From the NCBI RefSeq assembly GCF_000428045.1, contig NZ_ATZE01000008.1:124001-188000 (forward strand): a DNA stretch of 64,000 nt, given 5' to 3'. This document shows positions 43,177 to 51,917 of this stretch, one piece after another; positions within the stretch are counted from its first letter, which is position 1, and every line of letters starts with the position of its first letter. Both the position numbers and the translations under genes were made by a program. The DNA comes from Sedimenticola selenatireducens DSM 17993 (GTDB taxonomy: Bacteria > Pseudomonadota > Gammaproteobacteria > Chromatiales > Chromatiaceae). The notes beneath the pieces were generated by a model. That model was not told the origin of the DNA, did no database searches, and was given only the letters and a program-made list of their open reading frames with translations.

Positions 43177-46100
43177 ATGTTGTCGCGTTTTTTTATTGAT
43201 CGCCCTATCTTTGCCGCTGTGATGTCGATCTTCCTGGTACTTGCCGGGCTGCTGGCGATGCGCATCCTGCCCATTGCCCAGTATCCCGAGATCGCCCCGC
43301 CGGTGGTCACAGTACGGGCAATCTATCCCGGCGCCTCGGCCCAGACCATAGAACAGACGGTCGCTGCCCCCCTGGAGAATTCGATCAACGGCATCGAGAG
43401 TCTGATGTACATGAGCTCCACCTCCGCCTCCAACGGAGTGCTGGAGATTCAGGTCACCTTTGAGATCGGCACCGACGTCGACCAGGCCGCCCTCAACGTC
43501 AACAACCGGGTCAAGCAAGCCGAGCCGCGCCTGCCGGAAGAGGTCCGACGCCAGGGGGTAACGGTCGAGAAGGGCTCCTCCGCGTTCCTGCAGGTGCTCG
43601 CCTTTCTCTCCCCGGACGGACGCTTCGATGACCTTTACACCAGCAACTACGTTACGCTGAACGTACTGGACCGCCTGAAACGCATCCCCGGCACCACCAA
43701 CGTACAGATATTCGGCGCCAAGGATTATGCCATGCGGATCTGGCTGAAACCGGACCGGATGGCCGAGCTGGGTGTCACGGCAACCGAGATCGCCAGCGCT
43801 ATACAGGAGCAGAATGCTCAGTTTGCCGCCGGCAAGATCGGCCAGCCGCCGATCGGCAAGGGACAGGAGCTGGTCTATACGATCAACGCCCAAGGTCGTC
43901 TGTCGACTCCGGAAGAGTTTGGCGACATCATCCTGCGCACTGGCGAAGGTACCGCGCTGCTGCGGCTCAAGGATGTGGCGAGGATCGAGCTCGGTTCCAG
44001 GGATTACGACTTCACCGGCCTCTACAACGGCAAGCCGGCGACCCTGGTCGGCATCTTCCTGCAGCCCGGTGCCAACTCACTGGCCGTCGGCGACGAGGTC
44101 AAGGCGACCGTAGCCGACCTCGCCAGGCAATTTCCCGAAGGACTGACCTACTCGATCCCCTACGACACAACCCGGTTTGTCGAGGTGTCGATCCGCGAGG
44201 TGATCAAGACCCTGGGTGAGGCGATCCTGCTGGTGGTGCTGGTGGTGTTCATATTCCTGCAGAACTGGCGTGCCACCCTGATCCCGGTGATCGCCGTGCC
44301 GGTGTCGCTGCTCGGCACCTTTATCGGCCTGCACCTGCTCGGTTACACCATCAACACCCTCACCCTGTTCGGCATGGTGCTGTCGATCGGCATCGTGGTG
44401 GACGATGCCATCGTGGTACTGGAGAACATTGAGCGGATCATGCACGAGGAGGGACTTGCCGCCCGCGAGGCAGCATTGAAGGCGATGCGCGAGGTGACCG
44501 GGCCGGTGATCGCCATCGTCCTGGTGCTCTGCGCGGTATTTATTCCGATCGCCTTTCTGGGCGGCCTGACCGGTGAACTGTATCGCCAGTTCGCTGTCAC
44601 CATCGCCATCGCCGTGGTGCTCTCCGGCTTCGTCGCCCTGACCCTGACTCCGGCACTGTCTGTGATTATCCTGCAAAACCAACGGCGTCACCCGGGGCGT
44701 TTTTTTGCCGCCTTCAACCGGGGGTTCACTCATATCACCGGCGGTTATCTGGCCGGGGTGGGTTTCCTGTTGCGACGGGCCAAACTGGCCATTGTGCTCT
44801 ACCTGCTGATGGTCGGTGCGGCGCTGTTCCTGTGGGATATCACACCGGGATCACTGGTGCCGAATGAGGACCAGGGCTATTACATAGGCGCGGTCTACCT
44901 GCCGGACGGTTCCAGCCTCAGGCGTACCGAGGCGGTGACGCAGCGGGTAATCGAGATCATGCGCGACGATCCCGACGCTGAACATGTGGTGGCATTCGCT
45001 GGACTGGATTTTCTTGGCGGCGGCTTCCGCAACAGCGCGGCGACCATTTTTGTCGCCGCCCGGCACTGGGACCAGCGCCAGCGCTCCACCGACGATATGG
45101 TCGGACAGTTGATGGCGAAGAGCGCCGGCATCCGCGAGGCCCTGGTGATCGCCTTCGGGCCGCCGCCGATTTTTGGCCTCGGCAATGCCGGCGGTTTCGA
45201 ACTCTACCTGCAGAATCGCGGCGAGGGCGGGCCAAAGGAGCTGGCCAAGGTCAGCGAACAGCTGCTCGCCGAACTGCGCAAGGACCCGCGCATCGTCCAG
45301 CCGTTGTCGCTCTGGCGCTCACGGGTGCCGCAACTTTATGTGGATGTCGACCGGGCCAAGGCAAAACTGCTCGGGGTCGATATCGACGCCCTGTTCACCA
45401 CCGTGGCGGCGACCCTGGGCACCTTCTACGTAAATGATTTCAACAAGTTCGGTCGCACCTGGCAGGTCCAGATGTCGGCCGAACCCGGCTATCGCGCCAA
45501 GCCGGAGGACATCGGCGCACTCTACGTGCCCACCGGAAATGCCACCCAGGTCCCCCTCTCGGCCCTGGCCAGGGTCGAGTACACTTCGGGCCCGGAAACC
45601 CTGGATCGTTACAACAATATCCAGGCAGTGAAAATCTTTGGCGAATCGGCACCTGGCATCAGCTCCGGCCAGGCGCTGGCGATTGTCGAGGAGATCGCCG
45701 ATCGCACTCTGCCGAAAAATTTCAGCTACGAGTGGACATCCGCCTCGTTTCAGGAGAAGCGCTCCAGCGGCACCTCAAGCCTCGCACTCAGCCTTGCGGT
45801 ATTGATGGTGTTTCTGATCCTGGCCGCCCAGTATGAGAAGTGGTCACTGCCGATCGCGGTCCAGTTGGCCCTGCCGTTCGGCACCTTTGGCGCACTCGCC
45901 GCGGTCTGGCTGCGCGGGCTCAGCAATGACGTCTATTTCCAGATCGGCCTGGTGACCCTGCTCGGGCTGGCGGCGAAAAATGCCATTCTGATTGTCGAGT
46001 ACGCCCTGCTCAAGAAAGACGAGGGATATTCCGCCAGTGCCGCCGCACTGGAGGCGGCCCGTCTGCGCTTTCGACCGATCCTGATGACATCTCTGGCGTT

Positions 46101-46350
46101 TATCCTCGGCGTGCTGCCGCTGGCGATCTCCACCGGCGCCGGCGCCGGGGCGCGCCATGCGGTCGGCACCGGCGTGGTCGGCGGCATGCTGGCGGCCACC
46201 TTTCTGGCAATCTTTTTCATCCCGCTGTTCTACCGGCTTGTCACCGATCGCCGCCTGCGCAGCAGCCCGGAAGAGTTTGAGCAGCGTCCCCACCTGCCAC
46301 CCCATACATCACCCCACACCCCCAGCCATCATCCAGGCGGATCGGGATGA
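43177..46350 (+). CDS. RND multidrug efflux pump (HAE1 family)
   Basis: A 1057-residue inner-membrane pump of the AcrB/MexB type. N-terminal FFIDRPIFAAVMSIFLVLAG, the two large periplasmic loops, and TM4 motif VLSIGIVVDDAIVVLENIER carrying the proton-relay aspartates are all visible. NQNAQF at about 210 and GQPPIGKGQEL fit HAE1 members. The C-terminal tail is His/Pro-rich. It exports hydrophobic or amphiphilic compounds using the proton gradient; the substrate is unknown. No regulator is linked. Confidence 0.94.
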   Translation: MLSRFFIDRPIFAAVMSIFLVLAGLLAMRILPIAQYPEIAPPVVTVRAIYPGASAQTIEQTVAAPLENSINGIESLMYMSSTSASNGVLEIQVTFEIGTDVDQAALNVNNRVKQAEPRLPEEVRRQGVTVEKGSSAFLQVLAFLSPDGRFDDLYTSNYVTLNVLDRLKRIPGTTNVQIFGAKDYAMRIWLKPDRMAELGVTATEIASAIQEQNAQFAAGKIGQPPIGKGQELVYTINAQGRLSTPEEFGDIILRTGEGTALLRLKDVARIELGSRDYDFTGLYNGKPATLVGIFLQPGANSLAVGDEVKATVADLARQFPEGLTYSIPYDTTRFVEVSIREVIKTLGEAILLVVLVVFIFLQNWRATLIPVIAVPVSLLGTFIGLHLLGYTINTLTLFGMVLSIGIVVDDAIVVLENIERIMHEEGLAAREAALKAMREVTGPVIAIVLVLCAVFIPIAFLGGLTGELYRQFAVTIAIAVVLSGFVALTLTPALSVIILQNQRRHPGRFFAAFNRGFTHITGGYLAGVGFLLRRAKLAIVLYLLMVGAALFLWDITPGSLVPNEDQGYYIGAVYLPDGSSLRRTEAVTQRVIEIMRDDPDAEHVVAFAGLDFLGGGFRNSAATIFVAARHWDQRQRSTDDMVGQLMAKSAGIREALVIAFGPPPIFGLGNAGGFELYLQNRGEGGPKELAKVSEQLLAELRKDPRIVQPLSLWRSRVPQLYVDVDRAKAKLLGVDIDALFTTVAATLGTFYVNDFNKFGRTWQVQMSAEPGYRAKPEDIGALYVPTGNATQVPLSALARVEYTSGPETLDRYNNIQAVKIFGESAPGISSGQALAIVEEIADRTLPKNFSYEWTSASFQEKRSSGTSSLALSLAVLMVFLILAAQYEKWSLPIAVQLALPFGTFGALAAVWLRGLSNDVYFQIGLVTLLGLAAKNAILIVEYALLKKDEGYSASAAALEAARLRFRPILMTSLAFILGVLPLAISTGAGAGARHAVGTGVVGGMLAATFLAIFFIPLFYRLVTDRRLRSSPEEFEQRPHLPPHTSPHTPSHHPGGSG

Positions 46351-46458
46351 TGCAGGCTGTTTGTAGATAGCCCGACCCATGGCTTGCAGGGGCGACTTCT
46401 GCCACGCAGGAATTCATCGGGAGCATTATCAGTAGTTCAATCCGCTGCGTCGTGCCGG

Positions 46459-47613
46459 TTATTCGGACAATGGCTTGTCCACACTGAAATCATCATCCCA
46501 TCCGGTGGGATCTTCCGGGAAATCATCGAGCGGACCCAGGGGTCGCTCATCGCGCTCGAACAGCTGGCCACTCTGCATGTACATGGAGAGCAGGCGGGCC
46601 ACCGCCAGCACCGATTTTTCATGGGTACGTTCATGACCGTGAGACGCGTCCAGGGCAAAACAGATCAGCCCGGTACGAATATCATTGCCGGCCTCCACCG
46701 CCGCCGCCGAGTCACTGCGGTAATAGCGAAATACATCCCGGCTGTGTTCTATCCCGCAGGTCTGGCAGAGTGAGATCAGCCGCCGGGTCAGGTACCAGTC
46801 GAACGGGCCACTGGAGTCCTGCATGGCGATGGTAACGCCGTACTCGGAGGTGTTCTGACCCGGCGCGATGGTGCCATTATCCACCGCCAGCAGTTCGGCC
46901 ACGTCGCCATGCAGAATATGCGAGGCACCGACACCGGTCTCTTCCGAGATTGTGAACAGCAGATGACAATCCATCGGTAGCGGGACCTTGGCATCACAGA
47001 TCGCCTTGGCCGCTGCCAATACCGCCGCCACGCCCACCTTGTCATCGAGAAAGCGGGAGACCCAGAAACCGTTTTTGAGAAATTCCGGCTGCGGATCAAT
47101 GGAGACCATATCCCCGGGATGAATGCCGAGCTTTTCCAGATCAGCGATGCTGTGCACCGGCTCATCCAGACGCAGCTCCAGGTTCTGCCAGCTCGCCTCC
47201 TGGGTATCCACCTGCTTGCCGAACACATGTCCGGATGCCTTCAGCGGCAACAGCGTACCCCGGTACTGAACGCCCTTATCGATATACAGCGTCACCCGGG
47301 CACCTTCCGCCGAACGCGCCGGCCAGGTACCGACCGAAACCACCTCCAGCCGTCCGTTCGACTTCAGGTTCTTGACCATGGCACCCAGGGTATCCAGATG
47401 CGCCGCAATGGCCCGATCCGGCGAGTGCACTTCACCGGAAAGGTTGGCACGAATCGCCCCGCGCCGGGTCAGTTCATATTTAACTCCCATCTCCTCCAGC
47501 TTGTGGCAAACCAGTTGTACCACAGTGTCAGTCATACCGGTTGGGCTGGGCACTTGCAGCAGTTCCAGCAGGGTCTCACGCAGATACGTGCGATCGATAT
47601 CAATTATTTTCAT
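46459..47613 (-). CDS. M42-family peptidase of the NAGGN osmoprotectant system
   Basis: A 384-residue cytosolic metallopeptidase of the M42 (glutamyl aminopeptidase/cellulase-M) group. Metal ligands are in AAHLDTLGAM, RFLDDKVGVAAV, SEETGVGASH and DNGTI. ATG 47613 starts 4 nt after the ngg stop. The close linkage to asnO and ngg is characteristic of N-acetylglutaminylglutamine amide gene clusters, where an M42 peptidase is a constant member and may degrade or recycle the dipeptide. That role is inferred from context. Confidence 0.9.
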   Translation of the reverse strand: MKIIDIDRTYLRETLLELLQVPSPTGMTDTVVQLVCHKLEEMGVKYELTRRGAIRANLSGEVHSPDRAIAAHLDTLGAMVKNLKSNGRLEVVSVGTWPARSAEGARVTLYIDKGVQYRGTLLPLKASGHVFGKQVDTQEASWQNLELRLDEPVHSIADLEKLGIHPGDMVSIDPQPEFLKNGFWVSRFLDDKVGVAAVLAAAKAICDAKVPLPMDCHLLFTISEETGVGASHILHGDVAELLAVDNGTIAPGQNTSEYGVTIAMQDSSGPFDWYLTRRLISLCQTCGIEHSRDVFRYYRSDSAAAVEAGNDIRTGLICFALDASHGHERTHEKSVLAVARLLSMYMQSGQLFERDERPLGPLDDFPEDPTGWDDDFSVDKPLSE

Positions 47614-47617
47614 TGGT

Positions 47618-49366
47618 TTACCTGTTTGCCAGGGCGGTTTGGGGGAACAACATATCCAGTAGTTTTTCAGCCGTGGGCTGGGGTTCATGATTGGCCAGAC
47701 CGGGCCGTTCATTGGCTTCGATAATGGCGTACTCGGGGCCTTCCAGATCCGGCACGATAAAATCAAATCCGACCAGCGGCATATCCAGTACCTGGGCTCC
47801 GCAGATGGCCGCTTTCACCAGTTCCGGATGCAGCCGGTTCGTCACATCTTGCAAGGTGCCTCCGGTGTGCAGATTGGCGGTCTTGCGCACCTTCAGTCGC
47901 TGACTTCTGGGCAGTACCTGATCCATAGTGAGGCCAGCATCTTTCACACAACGTTCCGTCTCATCATCCATCGGGATCACACTCTCGCCCTGGGTGGCGG
48001 CTGCCCGCCGGCGGCTCTGCTTTTGAATAAGCTCGGCTATGCTGCGGGAGCCATCGCCCACGACTGAAGCGGGACGGCGAACCGCCGCGGCGACCACTTC
48101 ATCATTGATAACAATAATCCGCACATCGTCACCCGATACAAAACGCTCTCCCACCACCCGGTCACAAAAGCCGGCGGCGAGGGCATAGGCCGCTCTCACA
48201 TCAGCCGGCTCGCTCAGATCAACACAGACACCGATACCCTGCTCCCCGCGAGCCGGCTTGATGACGATACGCTGGTGACGCTGCAGAAAAGCCAGTGCCT
48301 GCTCCTCGTCCTTGAGCAGTTCCTGTTCCGGCACATGCAGTCCGGCCCGGGCCAGAAACCGGCGAGTCACCGCCTTGTCATCACAGCGACTCATCGCCAC
48401 GGCGCTGGTGAGATCGGTCAGCGACTCCCGACAGCTAACCGTCCGGCCACCCAGACTGAGGTCGAAGAAGCCACCGGCCGCATCCACAATATCCACCACA
48501 ATGCCCCGGCGGTAGGCTTCATCGACAATAATCTGTGCGTAGACATTCAGCTCCTCATCATTTTTTGGTCCGACATAGAGCAGTTCATTAATCGCATTTT
48601 TGGTTTTGATGCAGTAGACCGGCACCTGAAAAAAACCGAGCTTTTCATAGAGCCGGATTGCCTGTTCGTTGTCATGCATCACCGACAGATCCATAAAGGA
48701 GCGGCCAGCAGCCTTGAATCTGTTGGCCAGTGCGATCACCAGTGCTTCACCGACGCCGGCATGCAGACACTGAGGGTCCACCGCCAGAGCCCAGAGACTG
48801 GAGCCGTTATCCGGATCATCGAAAGCCAGATGGTGATCCACCCCGGTAACACAGCCGACCACCTGTCCACTCGCAGTCTCAACGGCCAGCAGAACATGCA
48901 GTTCCGGATGCGTACTCTGGTAGTCAAAAAATCCATCCCTTACCGGCACCATCGAGCGCGCCTTGTATATCCGGTTGACCTGTTCTACATCACTGGCATC
49001 GGCAATCGGGCGAATCTCGATACCATGACCGACCATATCCGCCAGCTCGGCATATTCCAGGTTCAGTCGATAGGTCAGGGAGGGATCGATAAACAGCTCC
49101 TGGGGGGCCTGGGACACTACTACCTGCGGGTCACGGCTGTACAGCGCCACATCCCGACGACCCAGACTCTCGTCACGTAATTGATCGGCAAGTTGCCGAC
49201 TGGAGCGGAAGGTCTGACCAAAAATCAGTCGGCCCCAACCGCAATCCACCACCGCCTGTTTGTCCAGTTCATCGGCAATCGAACTGGGGGGAGCACCCCA
49301 GTGTTTTAGCGACCCCATCTGCTCGATATTCAGATTACCGCTCCTTCCTTTTTCTGCTTTGCTCAT
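47618..49366 (-). CDS. ngg: N-acetylglutaminylglutamine synthetase
   Basis: A 582-residue fusion of a GNAT acetyltransferase domain (about 90-260; VVGCVTGVDHHLAFDD; LYEKLGFFQVPVYCIK) and a C-terminal ATP-grasp ligase (about 300-570; VIKPARGEQGIGVCVD; VEANERPGLANHEPQ-type end motif). It should acetylate and ligate two glutamines. ATG 49366 is 11 nt after the asnO stop, with a purine-rich site between. Second gene of the operon. Confidence 0.93.
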   Translation of the reverse strand: MSKAEKGRSGNLNIEQMGSLKHWGAPPSSIADELDKQAVVDCGWGRLIFGQTFRSSRQLADQLRDESLGRRDVALYSRDPQVVVSQAPQELFIDPSLTYRLNLEYAELADMVGHGIEIRPIADASDVEQVNRIYKARSMVPVRDGFFDYQSTHPELHVLLAVETASGQVVGCVTGVDHHLAFDDPDNGSSLWALAVDPQCLHAGVGEALVIALANRFKAAGRSFMDLSVMHDNEQAIRLYEKLGFFQVPVYCIKTKNAINELLYVGPKNDEELNVYAQIIVDEAYRRGIVVDIVDAAGGFFDLSLGGRTVSCRESLTDLTSAVAMSRCDDKAVTRRFLARAGLHVPEQELLKDEEQALAFLQRHQRIVIKPARGEQGIGVCVDLSEPADVRAAYALAAGFCDRVVGERFVSGDDVRIIVINDEVVAAAVRRPASVVGDGSRSIAELIQKQSRRRAAATQGESVIPMDDETERCVKDAGLTMDQVLPRSQRLKVRKTANLHTGGTLQDVTNRLHPELVKAAICGAQVLDMPLVGFDFIVPDLEGPEYAIIEANERPGLANHEPQPTAEKLLDMLFPQTALANR

Positions 49367-49377
49367 TGCGCCACAAC

Positions 49378-51150
49378 CTAGAGATGATGGGTCTGCAACC
49401 ACAACTCCAGCAGGGCGACCTGCCACAGTTTGGAGCCGCGTAGCGGGGTAATGTGATCCTTCGGGTTATCCAGCAATCTGGTCAGATAATCCCGATTGAA
49501 CAGACCACGGTTGATGGCGCGGGTGTCGTTCAGTGCATCCCGCACAAAATCCAGATAGGGTCCTTCGATATATTTCAGCGCCGGCACCGGGAAGTAGCCC
49601 TTGGGTCGATCGATCACCTGGTGTGGAATCACTTGGCGCGCGGCCTCTTTCAATACCCATTTGCCATCACCTCGCACCTTCAGATCGGCCGGCACCCGGC
49701 CCGCCAGCTCCACCAGCTCGTGATCCAGGAAAGGTACTCGGGCCTCCAGACCCCAGGCCATGGTCATGTTGTCGACACGCTTCACCGGGTCATCCACCAG
49801 CATTACCGTGGTATCCAGCTGCAACGCCCGATCCACCGCATTACCGCCCTCTTCATCGCTGAACTGCTGTTCGATAAATGCGCTGGCGAAGTCGGACTGC
49901 AGATACCCCGCCTGTACCGTCTCGGCATATTCATCGAAGTCGCGATCCATGAACAGGCGGCAATAATCAGTCGCCCCGCTACCACTCTCCAGTAACGGCG
50001 GATACCAGTGATAGCCGCCGAACACCTCATCGGCACCCTGGCCGGACTGAACCACCTTGAGGTGTTTTGAGACCTCATGAGAAAGCAGATAGAAACCGAT
50101 ATTGTCATAGCTGACCATGGGCTCAGACATGGCATTGAAGGTCTCCGGCAAGGTCTCCAGCAGACGGCTGGAGGGGACCATTATCTTGTGGTGATCAGTC
50201 TGGAAGTGCTCGGCAATCAGATCGGAATACTGGAACTCATCCCCCTTCTCACCACCCGCCTCTTCAAAACCCACAGAGAATGTACTCAGACCGGTCTGGC
50301 CCTGCTCCGCCAACAGGCCGACAATCAGGCTGGAATCAAGGCCACCGGAGAGCAGCACGCCCACCGGTACGTCTGCCACCATGCGGCGGCGCACCGCACG
50401 CCGCAGCGACTCCAGGACGCGTTCCTGCCACTCCTCGGCACTGACGGCATGATCTTCTTCACGACTCCCCACCTTGAGACGCCAGTAGGTCTCGCTGTGA
50501 TGCGAGCCGTCCTGCTCATAGACCTGGACAGTCGCTGGCGGCAGCTTGCGCACCCCCTTAAGAAGGGTAAACGGTGCCGGTACCACGGCATGAAAACTCA
50601 TGTAGTAGTTGAGTGCCACCGGATCGATTGAGGTATCGATATCGCCGGCTTTCAACAGTGCGGGCAGGGTCGATGCAAATGCTACCCGGCCATCCGAAGC
50701 GGCAATATAGCAGGGCTTGATACCGAGTCGGTCCCGGGCCAGCACCAGACGTCCGGAGTCTCGCTCATGGATGGCAAAGGCGAACATGCCATTGAACCGT
50801 TTCACACACTCCAGCCCCCAGGCGTGGTAAGCCTTCAACACCACCTCGGTATCGCCGTGGGAGAAAAAACGATAGCCCTGACCCTGGAGCTCTTCGCGCA
50901 GTTCCCGATAATTATAGATGCAGCCGTTGAAAACCAGATCGAGCCCCAGCTCGGCATCTACCATGGGCTGCTGGGCATGCTCCGACAGATCGATCACCTT
51001 CAGGCGCCGGTGGCCCAGGGCCAGTCCGTTGCGGGTCACAATCCCCTCACCATCAGGACCCCGGGGGGCCAGTTTGCGGATCATTTGCTCTACCCGCCCG
51101 ACATTTGATTCACGCATTCCGGGTGCATAGATCCCGGCAAAACCACACAT
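49378..51150 (-). CDS. asnO: N-acetylglutaminylglutamine amidotransferase (asparagine synthase type)
   Basis: A 590-residue asparagine-synthetase-like enzyme. Cys2 after the initiator Met (MCGFAGIY) is the glutaminase nucleophile; the N-terminal class-II amidotransferase domain ends about residue 210, and the synthetase domain has the PP-loop VGVLLSGGLDSSLIVGLL. It makes the terminal amide of NAGGN, a compatible solute in halotolerant bacteria. It is the first gene of the operon, divergent from a MarR regulator. Confidence 0.93.
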   Translation of the reverse strand: MCGFAGIYAPGMRESNVGRVEQMIRKLAPRGPDGEGIVTRNGLALGHRRLKVIDLSEHAQQPMVDAELGLDLVFNGCIYNYRELREELQGQGYRFFSHGDTEVVLKAYHAWGLECVKRFNGMFAFAIHERDSGRLVLARDRLGIKPCYIAASDGRVAFASTLPALLKAGDIDTSIDPVALNYYMSFHAVVPAPFTLLKGVRKLPPATVQVYEQDGSHHSETYWRLKVGSREEDHAVSAEEWQERVLESLRRAVRRRMVADVPVGVLLSGGLDSSLIVGLLAEQGQTGLSTFSVGFEEAGGEKGDEFQYSDLIAEHFQTDHHKIMVPSSRLLETLPETFNAMSEPMVSYDNIGFYLLSHEVSKHLKVVQSGQGADEVFGGYHWYPPLLESGSGATDYCRLFMDRDFDEYAETVQAGYLQSDFASAFIEQQFSDEEGGNAVDRALQLDTTVMLVDDPVKRVDNMTMAWGLEARVPFLDHELVELAGRVPADLKVRGDGKWVLKEAARQVIPHQVIDRPKGYFPVPALKYIEGPYLDFVRDALNDTRAINRGLFNRDYLTRLLDNPKDHITPLRGSKLWQVALLELWLQTHHL

Positions 51151-51237
51151 AGTTATAAAACTCCTGTTATAGGGCGCGGTACCTCAGCAGAGATATACCC
51201 GGCCGGGCGTATCCCGCCAGATGCCCTTCTCATGTCC

Positions 51238-51261
51238 AGTGTAATACTATATTATTACACT
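51238..51261. promoter_or_regulatory. Palindromic operator candidate between asnO and the marR gene
   Basis: A perfect inverted repeat AGTGTAATA (51238-51246) and TATTACACT (51253-51261) with a 6-nt AT spacer. It lies 88 nt from asnO and 46 nt from the MarR-family gene, the position expected for a shared operator. MarR dimers typically bind such short palindromes. Confidence 0.7.
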
Positions 51262-51306
51262 TCTAATGTTTAGAGTACAAACTAATTAGCTCACATTGGT
51301 TGAAAT

Positions 51307-51837
51307 ATGAAAACTGGCTATAATCCATCACCCGTCAAATTCAACCTGACTCAACTCATGGCCGAAAATCAGTACTGGCATGACGTGCTCGTCTCCCTGC
51401 GTCGCATCATTCGGGCGACCGATCTGCAATCCAAGCGGATGGTGAAGAGTTGCGGCCTGACCATTCCCCAGGTGATGGTGATGAGAGCCATCAACGCGCT
51501 GGGCGATGTCACGGTAAAGCGGATCTCCGACGATGTTTCCCTGAGTCAGGCGACCGTCACCACCATCCTTAACCGCCTTGAGGATAAAAAGCTGACCGAA
51601 CGGGTGCGCAGCAGCGTGGACAAGCGCGTGGTCAATGCGCGCCTGACCGAGGCCGGGACAGCAGTACTGCTATCCACCCCTCCCCTGTTGCACGAAAAAT
51701 TTATTGAACGATTTGAAGCACTGGAAGATTGGGAAAAAACCCAGATTCTCTCGGCGCTGCAGCGCGTCGCCACCATGATGGATGCGGAAACCATTGACGC
51801 CGCCCCTCTGCTCGATATTGCCTCGCCCAATCCTTGA
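51307..51837 (+). CDS. MarR-family transcriptional regulator of the NAGGN genes
   Basis: A 176-residue winged-helix protein. The DNA-binding region TVKRISDDVSLSQATVTTILNRLEDKKLTERVRSSVDKRVV is standard MarR, followed by the C-terminal dimerisation helix. The N-terminal extension of 25 residues is longer than usual and resembles EctR/CosR-type osmolyte regulators. Divergence from asnO and the palindrome between them suggest it represses the NAGGN operon and itself. Osmotic response is inference. Confidence 0.88.
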   Translation: MKTGYNPSPVKFNLTQLMAENQYWHDVLVSLRRIIRATDLQSKRMVKSCGLTIPQVMVMRAINALGDVTVKRISDDVSLSQATVTTILNRLEDKKLTERVRSSVDKRVVNARLTEAGTAVLLSTPPLLHEKFIERFEALEDWEKTQILSALQRVATMMDAETIDAAPLLDIASPNP

Positions 51838-51917
51838 GCGGCCTTATCAAGGCTGGAGGCTGATTCCAGCCAGTTCACTTCCTGCAACCGAGAGGCCACA
51901 AAGCCAATCTTCAGCGT

